From an uncultured Flavobacteriaceae bacterium (GTDB lineage Bacteria > Bacteroidota > Bacteroidia > Flavobacteriales > Flavobacteriaceae), in NCBI GenBank assembly GCA_937929935.1, contig CALFUL010000010.1, positions 1 through 64,000 of the forward strand: 64,000 nt of DNA. The letters are read 5' to 3'. Positions 9,379-19,691 of the stretch are shown piece after piece; within the stretch, counting starts at the first letter, position 1; each line of letters opens with the position of its first letter. The notes beneath the pieces were generated by a model. The model was not told the origin of the DNA. It saw only the letters and a program-made list of their open reading frames with translations, and did no database searches. The translations under genes and the position numbers were made by a program.

Positions 9379-9975
9379 TTATTTTTTTAATTCGCTTTTC
9401 ACTAAATGTTCAAGATAAACAAGGGTATTCAATAAATATTTGCGGTCTTGAGTCATGGTTGACATAGCAACTGCGCCTTGAATCATGGTATACAGTTGTT
9501 TCGCAAATTGAAGTGGCGTAACAGGTAATTTAAATTCTTCTTGGTTTACCCCGTTTTCAAATACCAATGCAATTTTTCCTTCAATGGTTTTGATGATTTC
9601 TGAAACTGCTGCGCTGAGTTGATGATTATTATGGCGCGCATCAACACCTATATTTAATACAGGGCATCCGCCAATAGGATGGGTAAATAATGAATAATTT
9701 TTATAAAACTTAAAAAGGCTTAAAATTTTATCTAATGCTTTTTCTTCAACACCTAAAACCTCATCAATTTTATCTAGTAAAAGATTACTATGGTTTTGAA
9801 AAGCTGATAATGCTAATGACTCTTTATTTTCAAAATTACCATAAATCGCACCTTTTGTTAATCCGGTAGCATTAGTTAGGTCACTCATACTGGTGCCAAC
9901 ATACCCATGTTTATTGAATATAGGGGCTACAGTTTTGATAATAAATGCGGTTGTGCGTTCAGCTTTTGTAGTCAT
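9379..9975 (-). CDS. TetR/AcrR family transcriptional regulator
   Basis: A 198-residue one-component repressor-type protein. The N-terminal TetR helix-turn-helix is clear (GYVGTSMSDLTNATGLTKGAIYGNFENKESLA, about residues 24-54), followed by an all-helical ligand domain with no recognisable ligand. No efflux or metabolic gene is adjacent in the same direction, so the target is unknown. Autoregulation is suggested by an inverted repeat about 38 bp upstream of the start. Alternative functions are unlikely given the clean HTH. Confidence 0.92.
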   Translation of the reverse strand: MTTKAERTTAFIIKTVAPIFNKHGYVGTSMSDLTNATGLTKGAIYGNFENKESLALSAFQNHSNLLLDKIDEVLGVEEKALDKILSLFKFYKNYSLFTHPIGGCPVLNIGVDARHNNHQLSAAVSEIIKTIEGKIALVFENGVNQEEFKLPVTPLQFAKQLYTMIQGAVAMSTMTQDRKYLLNTLVYLEHLVKSELKK

Positions 9976-10012
9976 TGGAGGTAATTAATTTACTACGAAG
10001 ATATAAAGAATA

Positions 10013-10028
10013 TATACTGTATGGTATA
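10013..10028. promoter_or_regulatory. Candidate TetR operator
   Basis: The 16-bp inverted repeat TATAC-N6-GTATA lies 38 bp upstream of the TetR start and resembles the ATAC...GTAT operators of several TetR-family regulators. The dyad is directly visible. Binding by the adjacent regulator is inferred. Confidence 0.45.
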
Positions 10029-10036
10029 AACCAATT

Positions 10037-10086
10037 AAAAAATATAGGCACCTATTTCTCTTTCAAAATAGACACCTATATTTTTT
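10037..10086. terminator. Long hairpin terminator downstream of clpB
   Basis: A 12-bp outer stem (AAAAAATATAGG / CCTATATTTTTT, 10037-10048 with 10075-10086) continues after a small internal loop into an inner stem CTATTT/AAATAG. It is followed by a T tract on the minus strand, 11 bp past the clpB stop. It could terminate clpB and also act on the opposite strand. Confidence 0.7.
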
Positions 10087-10097
10087 AATTAAGAGAT

Positions 10098-12698
10098 TTA
10101 GTCCTTCAGTTCATTTTGATTTCTAAAGACTAGCTGATTGTCAAAAGAATCTATTAATACAATACTCTCTGTTTTTATTTTTCCGCTTAAGAGTTCTTTT
10201 GATAATGCATTAAGCACTTCTTTTTGAATAGTTCTTTTTACTGGTCTTGCCCCGTATTGAGGGTCATAACCTTTCTTTGCCAAGTAGTTAATTGCTTCAT
10301 CTGTGGCGTCAATAGTAATGTGTTGTTTAAGCAATCTTTTTTTCAATTGCTTGAGTTGTAGTTTTACAATTTTTGTGATATTACCCATATCTAAAGGTGT
10401 GAACATTATAGTATCATCTATCCTGTTTAAAAATTCAGGTCTAATAACTTTTTTCAATAGATTTAATACGCCACTTTTTGCAATTATAGTAGCACCATCA
10501 GTATTTGTTTTACTTTTAAATTGTTCTAGAATTAAATCACTTCCTAAGTTACTAGTCATGATAATGATGGTGTTCTTGAAATTAGCCACCCTACCTTTAT
10601 TATCAGTCAATCGACCTTCATCTAGCACCTGCAAAAGAATGTTAAACGCATCAGGATGCGCTTTCTCAATTTCATCTAACAAGACAACAGAGTAGGGGCG
10701 CCTTCTTACCGCCTCGGTTAGTTGTCCGCCTTCATCATATCCTACATAACCAGGAGGGGCGCCAACCAAACGACTCACTGCATGACTTTCTTGATACTCA
10801 CTCATATCAATGCGAGTTAAAGCATTTTCATCATCAAAAAGATAGGCTGCCAAGGTTTTGGCCAATTCTGTTTTTCCAACTCCTGTAGAACCCAGAAACA
10901 AAAAGGACCCTATAGGTCTATTCACATCTTGTAAGCCCGCTCGGCTTCTTCTGATGGCATCTGAAACAGCCTCAATAGCTTCGGTTTGACCAATTACCCT
11001 TTTTTGTAATATTTGTTCAAGTTCTAATAATTTTTCTCGCTCACTTTTAAGCATTTTGGTTACAGGTATTCCTGTCCACTTTGCAACAACTTCAGCAATA
11101 TCATCACTGGTAACTTCTTCTTTTATAAGTTTTGATGAATGTTGTTGTGTTTGTAGGTCCTTTTGAAGAGTTTCTAAAGTAGCGTGAGCTTCCTTAATTT
11201 TTCCATATCTGAGTTCAGCAACCCTACCATAATCTCCGTTACGTTCAGCACGTTCAGCATCTAACTTATAATTTTCGATAGCCTGCTTTGTTTTTTGAAT
11301 GGCTTCAACAATATTTTTCTCACTTTCCCATTGCGCAAATAATTCATTTCGTTCTTCTTTGAAATTTGCCAGGTCAGCATTTAAAGATTTTAATTTAGCA
11401 GGATCATTTTCTCTTTTAATTGCTTCAATTTCAATCTCAAATTGCATTATTTTTCGGTCTAAAACATCAAGATCTTCAGGTTTTGAATTGATTTCCATTC
11501 GCAATTTCGCAGCAGATTCATCAATGAGATCAATCGCTTTATCTGGCAAAAAACGATTGGTTATATACCGTTGTGAAAGTTCTACCGCAGCAATTACGGC
11601 TTCATCCTTTATACGAACTTTGTGATGGGTTTCATACTTTTCTTTAATGCCTCTAAGAATTGAAATTGCGCTTTCAGTATCGGGTTCATCAACCACTACT
11701 TTTTGAAATCTTCTTTCTAGAGCCTTATCCTTTTCAAAATATTTTTGATATTCATCAAGTGTTGTGGCACCAATGGCTCTAAGCTCTCCTCGAGCTAGAG
11801 CAGGTTTTAATATATTGGCAGCATCCATAGCACCTTGACCACCACCGGCCCCGACCAGGGTATGAATTTCATCAATGAATAAAACAATATTGCCATCAGA
11901 AGAGGTAACTTCTTTGATAACCGCTTTTAGTCGTTCTTCAAATTCGCCCTTAAATTTTGCACCTGCTATAAGAGCACCCATGTCAAGCGAATAGATGATT
12001 TTGTCTTTTAAATTTTCAGGAATATCGCCTTGAATAATACGATGCGCCAAACCTTCAGCAATGGCTGTTTTACCGGTTCCAGGTTCGCCTACGAGCATAG
12101 GATTATTCTTGGTTCGCCGTGATAATATTTGTAAAATTCGGCGTATTTCTTCATCACGGCCAATAACAGGATCTAATTTACCTTCATCAGCCAACTTATT
12201 AAGATTTCTGGCGTATTTGTCTAATGTATTATAGGTCTCTTCTGCACTTTGCGAGGTAACCTTACCGCCCTTTCGCAGTTCTTTAATTGCTGTTTTTAAA
12301 TTCTTTTCAGTTACCCCTTGATCTTTTAATATTTGAGCGATTTTACTTTTTGATTTGAAAATAGCCAGAAAAAGATGCTCAATAGATACATATTCATCTT
12401 TCATTTTCTTGGCTAAAAGTATAGCGTCATTTAAGGTTTGATTCGCATTTTGCGCAAACATCATTGAACCACCGCTTACTTTCGGAAAGCTTTTTAATTC
12501 ACTTTCTACTATTTGAAAAAGTAATGATGTATTTACGTCAAGCTTTTTTAGAAGAAAGGGCAAAACATTTTCATCAATTTCAATCATTGATTTAAATACA
12601 TGTGCTAACTCGATCTGCTGATGCTCTAATTCTTGGGCCAAAAGCTGACTTTGTTGCAATACTTCTTGTGATTTTATAGTTAAATTATTAAAGTTCAT
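10098..12698 (-). CDS. clpB: ATP-dependent disaggregase ClpB
   Basis: An 866-residue Hsp100 hexamer that works with DnaK to extract proteins from aggregates. Clp N-domain repeats occupy about residues 1-145. Nucleotide-binding domain 1 has Walker A GEPGTGKT (204-211) and Walker B VLFIDE (272-277). A coiled-coil middle domain spans about 400-520 ([19 protein letters not shown]), which marks ClpB rather than ClpA or ClpC. NBD2 has Walker A GSTGVGKT (603-610). The length is standard. It is monocistronic, with a strong terminator after it and a divergent ytxJ gene upstream. dnaK lies 35 kb away in the window. Confidence 0.98.
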   Translation of the reverse strand: MNFNNLTIKSQEVLQQSQLLAQELEHQQIELAHVFKSMIEIDENVLPFLLKKLDVNTSLLFQIVESELKSFPKVSGGSMMFAQNANQTLNDAILLAKKMKDEYVSIEHLFLAIFKSKSKIAQILKDQGVTEKNLKTAIKELRKGGKVTSQSAEETYNTLDKYARNLNKLADEGKLDPVIGRDEEIRRILQILSRRTKNNPMLVGEPGTGKTAIAEGLAHRIIQGDIPENLKDKIIYSLDMGALIAGAKFKGEFEERLKAVIKEVTSSDGNIVLFIDEIHTLVGAGGGQGAMDAANILKPALARGELRAIGATTLDEYQKYFEKDKALERRFQKVVVDEPDTESAISILRGIKEKYETHHKVRIKDEAVIAAVELSQRYITNRFLPDKAIDLIDESAAKLRMEINSKPEDLDVLDRKIMQFEIEIEAIKRENDPAKLKSLNADLANFKEERNELFAQWESEKNIVEAIQKTKQAIENYKLDAERAERNGDYGRVAELRYGKIKEAHATLETLQKDLQTQQHSSKLIKEEVTSDDIAEVVAKWTGIPVTKMLKSEREKLLELEQILQKRVIGQTEAIEAVSDAIRRSRAGLQDVNRPIGSFLFLGSTGVGKTELAKTLAAYLFDDENALTRIDMSEYQESHAVSRLVGAPPGYVGYDEGGQLTEAVRRRPYSVVLLDEIEKAHPDAFNILLQVLDEGRLTDNKGRVANFKNTIIIMTSNLGSDLILEQFKSKTNTDGATIIAKSGVLNLLKKVIRPEFLNRIDDTIMFTPLDMGNITKIVKLQLKQLKKRLLKQHITIDATDEAINYLAKKGYDPQYGARPVKRTIQKEVLNALSKELLSGKIKTESIVLIDSFDNQLVFRNQNELKD

Positions 12699-12815
12699 CT
12701 AATACACGTTTACTTGTTTTTTATGATTAGGTCAATAACCTTACCAACAAATATTATGTGACAAAATGGCGCATAAGATTATTAAAATAAGGACATTTAG
12801 TCAGTTGTAAGTTTT

Positions 12816-12823
12816 TATATTTG
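12816..12823 (+). promoter_or_regulatory. -7 promoter element upstream of ytxJ
   Basis: TATATTTG matches the Bacteroidota -7 consensus TAnnTTTG and lies 33 bp before the ytxJ start. No clear -33 TTG is seen at the usual distance, so this is only a partial match. Confidence 0.35.
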
Positions 12824-12856
12824 TATCGACTTAAACAGTATACATAAAAAGTAAAG

Positions 12857-13252
12857 ATGGGGTTATTAGGAAATATTTTTGGTCAAAAAAGCGATACCAA
12901 CTCAAATGAGAAAAAGGCGTTACCATGGATCGCTTTAAGCACTGTAGATCAACTTGAAGATATTGCGAATAAATCTAAAGCAAAAACTCAAGTAATTTTT
13001 AAGCATTCTACCACTTGTGGTATTAGTAGAATGGTTATGAATATGTTTACTTCAAGCTATAATTTTTCTGAAAGTCAAATAGATCTATACTATTTAGACC
13101 TTCTTTCATTTAGAAGTGTATCAGATGAGGTTGGGTATAAATTTCAGGTTGTACATCAGTCTCCGCAACTTTTAGTGATAAGAAATGAAACAACCGTAGC
13201 ACACGCCTCACATGGTGCTATAGCTGAAGTTGATTTAAATTCTTTTGTTTAA
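12857..13252 (+). CDS. ytxJ: Bacillithiol-system monothiol bacilliredoxin-like protein YtxJ
   Basis: A 131-residue thioredoxin-fold protein of the YtxJ family, linked to bacillithiol-dependent thiol redox. The active site is a single-Cys motif in FKHSTTCGISRM (about residues 48-59), and the cis-Pro region is HQSPQLLVIRNE. The last residues (ASHGAIAEVDLNSFV) also fit the family. The length is normal. The gene diverges from clpB, sharing a 158-bp intergenic region. The implied use of bacillithiol rather than glutathione is inferred from the family and not tested here. Confidence 0.88.
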   Translation: MGLLGNIFGQKSDTNSNEKKALPWIALSTVDQLEDIANKSKAKTQVIFKHSTTCGISRMVMNMFTSSYNFSESQIDLYYLDLLSFRSVSDEVGYKFQVVHQSPQLLVIRNETTVAHASHGAIAEVDLNSFV

Positions 13253-13270
13253 AATTTATTTAAAAAAAAT

Positions 13271-13306
13271 AAAAATCCGATATCAAATGAGATATCGGAT
13301 TTTTTT
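13271..13306. terminator. Bidirectional terminator between ytxJ and a lipoprotein gene
   Basis: A perfect 10-bp stem ATCCGATATC / GATATCGGAT (13275-13284, 13291-13300) with a 6-nt loop is flanked by A-rich sequence on the left and T-rich on the right. It serves both converging genes, which stop at 13252 and 13325. Confidence 0.85.
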
Positions 13307-13324
13307 ATAAGACTAGTTTTTAGG

Positions 13325-14509
13325 CTAAAATCGCTGTCTATAAATGATGTCTTTTATGTTTGCCTTTAATTGCTCACCAGCATCATATACCATTTGCTCA
13401 TTGGTAGGAAATGGTAAGGCTTGCACTCTAATTAATTGCTTTTCATTATCATCTAATGCCCTTTCATCTCCATCAGCTTGACCGTAAAAATGTTCAAAAA
13501 TGAATTCCGTTGAAAGTGGGTAACTATCAATTTGTTGATTGCTAACCATATCAGTAAATATTGCTAAACCATCAATTCTGGTAGCTTTATTTTGATTGAA
13601 CTCTCTGAAATCACACCTCACAGTCTTGAATATCTCAATTTTCATTTTATTGCCAAGACTATCAACTACTGTGTTTCCTCTTCGATCTTTTACGTACTCA
13701 TAACCATCTACAATCTCTTTTTCTTTAATAATTTGACGGTCGCTAATTTGTTCAGGTGAAATCAAAATATTCTCTATTGACAATTTCATACCATAGTCAT
13801 AGGCAATGTTTGATAAATGATTGGTGTGATACTTTATCCACTGATTATCTAAACCATAGGTGTTAAAGTTCAGCAAAGATTCTGAAAGTCTAGCCGGTAT
13901 AATTTGCTGACTGTTATTAATCATTTCTACCTTAACAAAATAAATACCTTTTTGAAGCGCTTGTTCCATTTTCTCTTTGGAATCTTCAAAACCAGGATTT
14001 ATTTCATTTAAATAAACGAAATCATTATACGCCTTTTGATAATCTAATTTACTCGTGGCATTGGTTAATAAATGCTCAGCATGATCATACAAATACTCAG
14101 ACAGGTCTGCTTTGTAATCAATAATATCTTCATCATAGTCATTGAAAACAAATTCAGCATCTCTTGCTTCTTCAATTAATTTTAATGGTAAAAGAGGCTT
14201 AATACGTTCTTGAATGTTTTTCAAATTAACATAACCCTTATAAATTCCTTCATAAGTAGCTTCATTATCATCTTTTTCTAAGAACTTAATATGATTTAAC
14301 TCTCTTTCACTATTTTTTTGAAATGCTTCTTCGAGCATAAGAATATACTCTTGATTGCTTTTTTTTGTTTTATTTTCAGTCAAGCGCAAGATTGAAGTAT
14401 TGATGGCATTTAAATAGTTGCCAGAATTCAATGCTTCTTGCGTTTTTTTAACCCCGCTACAAGAGTAAACTAGTACTGTAATTGCTAAGAATAGTATAAT
14501 TTTTTTCAT
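13325..14509 (-). CDS. Conserved lipoprotein of unknown function
   Basis: A 394-residue exported protein. The ATG at 14509 begins a lipoprotein signal, MKKIILFLAITVLVYSC, with a lipobox (VYSC). The open frame extends 22 codons further upstream, but that part precedes the signal. The N-terminal third is helical with repeat-like spacing (ALNSGNYLNAINTSILRL, YQKAYNDFVYLNEINPGFEDSKEKMEQAL) suggesting TPR-like helices. The C-terminal part is mixed, with FKTVRCDFREFNQNKATRIDG. I do not recognise a named family with confidence. Divergent from glyA. Confidence 0.65.
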   Translation of the reverse strand: MKKIILFLAITVLVYSCSGVKKTQEALNSGNYLNAINTSILRLTENKTKKSNQEYILMLEEAFQKNSERELNHIKFLEKDDNEATYEGIYKGYVNLKNIQERIKPLLPLKLIEEARDAEFVFNDYDEDIIDYKADLSEYLYDHAEHLLTNATSKLDYQKAYNDFVYLNEINPGFEDSKEKMEQALQKGIYFVKVEMINNSQQIIPARLSESLLNFNTYGLDNQWIKYHTNHLSNIAYDYGMKLSIENILISPEQISDRQIIKEKEIVDGYEYVKDRRGNTVVDSLGNKMKIEIFKTVRCDFREFNQNKATRIDGLAIFTDMVSNQQIDSYPLSTEFIFEHFYGQADGDERALDDNEKQLIRVQALPFPTNEQMVYDAGEQLKANIKDIIYRQRF

Positions 14510-14743
14510 AACGATTAATTTAGAGACCTTAAAGAAAGTCTGATTTAATTTAAACAATTTCAACAGCCGTGCCAAATATGTTTATTTATTAAAAATACGG
14601 TATAAACAGTGTTATATTTTAGTTCAATTACCTTATTAAGAGTAAACGCATGAATTAAAAGCCTAGTATGAAATTGTTAACTTCTGTTTGATAAATTTAT
14701 TTTCATTGTAAATGTTTTGGATCTTTATAATAAGGGCAATTTG

Positions 14744-14751
14744 TATTTTTG
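14744..14751 (+). promoter_or_regulatory. -7 promoter element upstream of glyA
   Basis: TATTTTTG fits TAnnTTTG and lies 24 bp before the chosen glyA start. The nearest upstream TTG (14717-14719) is 24 bp away, slightly longer than usual. The promoter call is therefore tentative. Confidence 0.4.
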
Positions 14752-14775
14752 TACATATTAATTCAAATGAATACC

Positions 14776-16050
14776 ATGCAAAGAGACAAAGCCATATTTG
14801 ACCTAATTGAGGATGAAAAACACCGCCAGATTAACGGAATTGAACTTATAGCTTCTGAGAATTTTACGAGTCCGCAAGTTATGGAGGCTGCAGGATCAGT
14901 ACTTACTAATAAATATGCAGAAGGCTACCCAGGTAAAAGATATTATGGGGGTTGTGAGGTTGTTGATAAAGTTGAGCAATTGGCAATAGATAGAGCTAAA
15001 GAGTTATTTGGTGCTGAATACGCGAATGTGCAACCACATTCAGGTTCGCAAGCAAATGCAGCGGTATATCATGCATGTGTGAAACCTGGAGATACGGTTT
15101 TAGGATTTGATCTTTCTCACGGAGGGCATTTAACACACGGTTCACCTGTAAATTTTTCAGGTAGGCTGTACAACCCTGTTTTTTACGGAGTAGATAAAGA
15201 AACCGGTGTCTTGAATTATGATAAAATACAAGAAATAGCCACCCGAGAAAAACCTAAAATGATCATCGCAGGAGCATCAGCCTACTCTCGTGACATGGAT
15301 TTTAAAAGATTTCGTAAAATAGCAGACAGTGTAGGTGCTATTTTACTCGCTGATATAGCGCACCCGGCAGGCTTGATAGCAAAAGGAATTTTGAATGACC
15401 CTATACCTCATTGTCATATTGTAACGACCACTACTCATAAAACATTGAGAGGGCCAAGAGGAGGCCTTATTGTTATGGGAAAAGATTTTGATAACCCATT
15501 TGGAATTACCTTGAAGAACGGAAAATTAAGAAAAATGTCAGCTTTACTTAACCTGGCTGTCTTTCCTGGAAATCAAGGCGGACCATTAGAACACATTATT
15601 GCAGCAAAAGCAATAGCTTTTGGTGAAGCCTTATCTGACGAGTTTTTACATTATATGGTACAGGTAAAGAAAAACGCCGCCGCCATGGCAGCTGCTTTTG
15701 TTGCGAAAGATTATCATATCATTTCAGGTGGTACAGATAACCATATGATGTTAATTGATTTAAGAAATAAAAATATTACGGGTAAAGATGCAGAACGAGT
15801 TTTAGTTGAAGCAGATATAACCGCAAACAAAAATATGGTGCCATTTGATGATAAATCGCCCTTTGTTACTTCAGGTATTCGGTTTGGTACTGCGGCAATT
15901 ACAACTAGAGGCTTGAAGGAGTCTGATATGATAACTATTGTTGATTTTGTTGATCAGGTATTGACCAATCCGGAAGATGAGGCGCGTATAGCTGAGGTAA
16001 AACAAAAAGTAAACGAGCTAATGTCACACCGTCCTTTGTTTGTTTTGTAA
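14776..16050 (+). CDS. glyA: Serine hydroxymethyltransferase
   Basis: Cytosolic PLP enzyme interconverting serine and glycine with tetrahydrofolate, the main source of one-carbon units. Conserved blocks: [41 protein letters not shown], the PLP lysine in [14 protein letters not shown] (K222 from this start) and [13 protein letters not shown]. Start codons at 14767 (ATG) and a TTG at 14749 are in frame; [11 protein letters not shown] at 14776 matches the usual N-terminus. It is monocistronic, with a large stem structure just downstream. Confidence 0.97.
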   Translation: MQRDKAIFDLIEDEKHRQINGIELIASENFTSPQVMEAAGSVLTNKYAEGYPGKRYYGGCEVVDKVEQLAIDRAKELFGAEYANVQPHSGSQANAAVYHACVKPGDTVLGFDLSHGGHLTHGSPVNFSGRLYNPVFYGVDKETGVLNYDKIQEIATREKPKMIIAGASAYSRDMDFKRFRKIADSVGAILLADIAHPAGLIAKGILNDPIPHCHIVTTTTHKTLRGPRGGLIVMGKDFDNPFGITLKNGKLRKMSALLNLAVFPGNQGGPLEHIIAAKAIAFGEALSDEFLHYMVQVKKNAAAMAAAFVAKDYHIISGGTDNHMMLIDLRNKNITGKDAERVLVEADITANKNMVPFDDKSPFVTSGIRFGTAAITTRGLKESDMITIVDFVDQVLTNPEDEARIAEVKQKVNELMSHRPLFVL

Positions 16051-16066
16051 GAAGTTTTATGGGTTG

Positions 16067-16108
16067 ATAATCATTAGTATCGATTTTTACACCGATACTA
16101 ATGATTAT
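16067..16108. terminator. 16-bp perfect inverted repeat between converging genes
   Basis: A perfect 16-bp stem (16067-16082 with 16093-16108) closes a 10-nt loop. It lies 17 bp past the glyA stop and overlaps the stop codon of the opposing gene. No long T tract follows on either side, so it may be a Rho-type, processing or transcript-end structure rather than a classical intrinsic terminator. Confidence 0.55.
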
Positions 16109-16767
16109 TCATTATTCAAATAATAGAGATTACCTAAAGTAAACATTGATGATTTAGTATCATAAATGACTGCTTTTCTTTCGCCATCATAATAGAGCGC
16201 CCAAAATTTAAAATCATCTTCATGGCCAAAATCAAGACAAGAACTATTGGGTCTATTATCTACACTACTGCTTACATGAATCTCCTCTTCAACTACCGGG
16301 ATAAAAATCTCATAAGGTACACGAGATATGCCCTTTGTAAATGAAATGAAATTTTCATTTAATTTTTGAAGAATTGAATCAAATTGTTCAGCAATACTAT
16401 TTTCATAAATCTGATTTATTATGATAGAGGTGTTTTTAAAATGTAATGTAAGCTCATCAATTTCTATGAAGCAGTTATTGACGTCTTTAAGTTGATTAAC
16501 AAATTCTAAAAAGTTTTGATTTTGAGAATTAAGACAGCCCCAAGTACCTGATTCATAATGATGCAACATGTCAGACACGTCAAAGTTGAAGTGCATTTCT
16601 AAAACTATAATTACCTTACTCAAATTCTTTGTAGAATGGCATATTGATACCGAAGTAAAGAAGTGCTTTTCTAGATTTTTTGTAAATGAATTTAACCCTC
16701 GAAGTTGATTATTGTTGTTAAACCCAACACCTGATAGTTGTTTAAATTTATTGTTCTCTGGTGGCAT
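16105..16767 (-). CDS. Hypothetical protein at the edge of the sensory island
   Basis: A protein of 220 residues with no signal peptide, no membrane segment and no family I recognise. The ATG at 16767 (MPPENNKFKQLSG) is preferred; the frame opens at 16788. It is a mixed alpha/beta sequence, acidic near the C-terminus (PVVEEEIHVSS, LDFGHEDDFKFWALYYDGERKAVIYD). A TACATTTG -7 element lies at 16786-16793 on the minus strand, and 54-80 bp upstream lies a 27-bp inverted-repeat element also found in front of the LytTR gene at 20.8 kb. This suggests control together with the nearby regulators; its role is unknown. Confidence 0.6.
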   Translation of the reverse strand: MPPENNKFKQLSGVGFNNNNQLRGLNSFTKNLEKHFFTSVSICHSTKNLSKVIIVLEMHFNFDVSDMLHHYESGTWGCLNSQNQNFLEFVNQLKDVNNCFIEIDELTLHFKNTSIIINQIYENSIAEQFDSILQKLNENFISFTKGISRVPYEIFIPVVEEEIHVSSSVDNRPNSSCLDFGHEDDFKFWALYYDGERKAVIYDTKSSMFTLGNLYYLNNE

Positions 16768-16820
16768 ATAATAAAAATTACATATCAAATGTAGTTTTTA
16801 ACCTTTAATCGTCACTAGAG

Positions 16821-16847
16821 AAAAACCATATAAAATTGGAGGTTTTT
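16821..16847. promoter_or_regulatory. Shared inverted-repeat element, copy A
   Basis: The dyad AAAACC-N13-GGTTTT (16822-16827 with 16841-16846) aligns without gaps to copy B at 20864-20890, with 22 of 27 positions identical. It lies 28 bp upstream of the TACATTTG element of the gene that starts at 16767. A protein-binding site shared by two genes of the cluster is inferred. Confidence 0.5.
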
Positions 16848-16920
16848 CCCTTTTTTTAACCCAGAAAACCTTTTTGTTGATTTATACGTGTATTTGAAAC
16901 AAGAAAAGTTAGGATTTAGA

Positions 16921-17604
16921 TTAGATAAATCCTCTTTTTCTAGCCTCTTCAATAAGGGCGATATCATTTCCGTTTTCAATTCCAAATAACATTTTTAGTT
17001 GCCTTTTTCGGGTCTCAACAGTAGTGTTGGCTGATGATATAAGTGGTGCGATATCTTTTGTTCGGGTGCCAATCGAGAGGTAGTAAAGAATTTTTTTATT
17101 GGTTTCATCAACTACAATATCATTTTTCATTCTTCTTCTTATCGCTGAAAAGGCGCTAGCTGTATAATAGGGTGGGTTACTTATTACGGTTTCAACCATG
17201 GCCCTAAGTGATTTTTTATCAATTTCTGATTTTACCATATAGCCATCTGGATCAACCGATTTGAAAATACTGTTGATACGAAGGTTGTCACTATAAGATG
17301 ACATGAATACTACTTTAGACTCAGGTACTAATTCTCTGGCCAAAACCCCAAGATCTTCGCCACTTCGAATATCTTTTTCGTGGGTTGGAAAAAGCTGAAT
17401 ATCAAGTAATAAAATATCATATTTTAGTGACTTCGCTGACATTTCAATTTTGTCTTTCCCCATCTCAAAAGAAGTTGCGATATCAACTCTTACTTGAAAA
17501 TCATCGAATTTTTCAGCTTCTAAGATATATTTATAACCAGTTGTAATCATTTCATGGTCATCAATAGCCAAAATGCGAACAACTTTAGATTCTAGATCAC
17601 TCAT
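16921..17604 (-). CDS. NarL/FixJ-family response regulator
   Basis: A 227-residue transcription regulator. The receiver domain has the acidic pair in ILAIDDHEM and the phospho-acceptor D68 in YDILLLDIQLF; MSSYSDNLR and GYMVKSEID supply the switch Ser and the Lys. The C-terminal LuxR-type HTH is at about residues 165-215 (ILYYLSIGTRTKDIAPLISSANTTVETRKRQL). It sits 21 bp downstream of the TPR histidine kinase on the same strand, so the two are a cognate pair. The target promoters are unknown; genes of the surrounding cluster are obvious candidates. Confidence 0.92.
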   Translation of the reverse strand: MSDLESKVVRILAIDDHEMITTGYKYILEAEKFDDFQVRVDIATSFEMGKDKIEMSAKSLKYDILLLDIQLFPTHEKDIRSGEDLGVLARELVPESKVVFMSSYSDNLRINSIFKSVDPDGYMVKSEIDKKSLRAMVETVISNPPYYTASAFSAIRRRMKNDIVVDETNKKILYYLSIGTRTKDIAPLISSANTTVETRKRQLKMLFGIENGNDIALIEEARKRGFI

Positions 17605-17625
17605 TTAAAATTATTGTAGTTTTTA

Positions 17626-19668
17626 TTACCCTATAGGTATCTCTAATGAGACAGTAGTACCTTTACCAATACTACTATCAATATTCCAATTTCCTTTTAG
17701 CTTGTTGGCTCTTGAATTAATATTTCGCATGCCAATGCCTTTTTTTCCTTTCTTTAAATTAAATCCTTTTCCATCATCTTTGATAGTAGTTTTAATTAAT
17801 TGACTATCAGTAACATTTAGATTCAAATCAATGTTTTTGCATTCACCATGTTTTATTGCATTCTGAATACTTTCTTGAATGATTCTATAGAGGTTAATTT
17901 TGATATCTCCTGAAAGACCATCCCAGTCTACCTCTTCATCAAAATAAAGGTTGATATTTATTTTGGCGGCCTGTTGATTATTATCTGCTAAATCTTTTAT
18001 AGAAAGTATAAAGTTATTAATTTTTTGATAGGCTGAATGACTAAGTTCATGTGATATGGCTCTTACCTCTTCTTGAATATCTTGAAGCATCACTATTGCT
18101 CGTTCTCTTTCTTTAACAGCTTCTTCATCATGTCGGCTGTTTAACCCTAATAACATCATTCTAGAACCCTGTAATCTACCTTGCACACCATCATGTAATT
18201 CTTCTGAAATTCTTTTCTGTTCTTTTTGTTTTTCTTGCTCAATTTTTTCACTTTGATCAAGCATCAAACTCAGAATCTCTTGATTTTTTTCTTGTTGCGC
18301 TTGATTAAATCTTAATTTTTGATTTTTAGATCTTTGAGTAAAAATAATAAAACTTGCAAGCCCAAGTAACAATAAGACACCAGCGATACCTGTCATTAAT
18401 AGTCTTTGTTTTGCTAACAGTTGATTTTCAGCAACTACCTCTTTGGTTTCAAATTGAATTCTTTCAAATTTACCCCGTAGTTGACGTTCTTGTAATTGCA
18501 ATGTATCATTTAATCCAGCATATTCTTGATGGTAAATAGCCGCGTTTTCTGGGTCAACCCTCGTATATAGATTTAGAATATCTAAAAACCTTTGATTTTG
18601 TGAAAATAATTGTGCCACTCTTTTTGATTCGTTTAAAAACGAAAGAGCCATTATTGTATCATTTTGCGATAAAAAGTATTCTGAAATTCTAAATGTGCTT
18701 GAAATTTTCGCACCTATATCTCCAATACTATCTTGAATAGAAATTGCTCTCTCAAACAACCCTGGTAATTCATCAAATTGTTCTGATTTAAAATAGCTGT
18801 ATCCTAAATTATTTATGCTTCGTGCCAATAGTCTTGGATTACGACCATCTTTTTCTAAATAGGATGTAACCTCTTTAAAATTTTCTACTGCCTTTTGATG
18901 CTGCCCCATTTTTTGATAGACTAAGGCAATGTTGTTTTTTAGGCCATACTCTCTTAGTTCGCCTAAACCTGCCTTTTTTATATAGCCAAAAGATTCATTG
19001 TAGTATTCTAAGGCGCGTTCATATTCGCCTAATTGCTTACTTACATCACCTAAGTTGTCATAAAGGCTTCGCAAACTTTTGTATTCGTTAAATGGTTTTA
19101 ATTTCTCAATTGCCTGTATTGAAGTCCGTTCACTTGCCGTAAAATCGCCAATAATGTTTTGCAACCAAGCCAGTCTGTTTAGAACCACCCCTGAATTGAA
19201 ATCATCATTTATTTGGGAATAAATTTTTTCTGCCTTTGTGTAATGATAATAGGCACTATCCAAAACCCTGTTGGAGTAAAAGTTTTGCCCCAAATTTTTA
19301 TGGTGGCCTGCTAGGCATAAAGAATCTTTTATTTTGGTCGAAATTAAAATCCCTTCGTGGCTTACTTTTTTAAATAACAAAGAATCTTGAACAAGTATGG
19401 CTTCTGATGAAATCTCATTAAAGTATTGACATTTTAAAGATTCAGAAGAAATGCTGCGAGCTTTTGTATAGGCCTTATTTAGAAGTTTAGATTTAGTTGC
19501 AGCATCGACTTTTTCTAGTTTACTTTGTTTAATAAAAGAACGAACACTATCCTTCTGAACTATGGTGTCAGCAATTGAGTTACTATCATTGTAATTACAA
19601 GATTGCAATAGGGAAACTATCAATAATGCAAAACATTGAAGAATGTTTTGAATTCGATTCAAGGGCAT
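17626..19668 (-). CDS. Sensor histidine kinase with periplasmic TPR domain
   Basis: A 680-residue membrane kinase. The N-terminus is a lipoprotein-like signal ending LLQSC (C24). TPR repeats fill about residues 100-380 (SLYDNLGDVSKQLGEYERALEYYNESF, SINNLGYSYFKSEQFDE). One transmembrane helix spans about 423-443, so the TPR array should face the periplasm. The cytoplasmic part is a coiled-coil linker, the HisKA_3 phospho-site H492 in ISEELHDGVQGRL, N603 in IQNAIKHG and a DDGKGF...GIGMRNI ATP lid. This layout fits the NarL-type partner downstream. TPR sensors often bind peptides or proteins; the tiny peptide gene immediately upstream is therefore a candidate ligand (inference). Confidence 0.93.
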   Translation of the reverse strand: MPLNRIQNILQCFALLIVSLLQSCNYNDSNSIADTIVQKDSVRSFIKQSKLEKVDAATKSKLLNKAYTKARSISSESLKCQYFNEISSEAILVQDSLLFKKVSHEGILISTKIKDSLCLAGHHKNLGQNFYSNRVLDSAYYHYTKAEKIYSQINDDFNSGVVLNRLAWLQNIIGDFTASERTSIQAIEKLKPFNEYKSLRSLYDNLGDVSKQLGEYERALEYYNESFGYIKKAGLGELREYGLKNNIALVYQKMGQHQKAVENFKEVTSYLEKDGRNPRLLARSINNLGYSYFKSEQFDELPGLFERAISIQDSIGDIGAKISSTFRISEYFLSQNDTIMALSFLNESKRVAQLFSQNQRFLDILNLYTRVDPENAAIYHQEYAGLNDTLQLQERQLRGKFERIQFETKEVVAENQLLAKQRLLMTGIAGVLLLLGLASFIIFTQRSKNQKLRFNQAQQEKNQEILSLMLDQSEKIEQEKQKEQKRISEELHDGVQGRLQGSRMMLLGLNSRHDEEAVKERERAIVMLQDIQEEVRAISHELSHSAYQKINNFILSIKDLADNNQQAAKININLYFDEEVDWDGLSGDIKINLYRIIQESIQNAIKHGECKNIDLNLNVTDSQLIKTTIKDDGKGFNLKKGKKGIGMRNINSRANKLKGNWNIDSSIGKGTTVSLEIPIG

Positions 19669-19691
19669 GAATAATTTTTACTACAATATAT

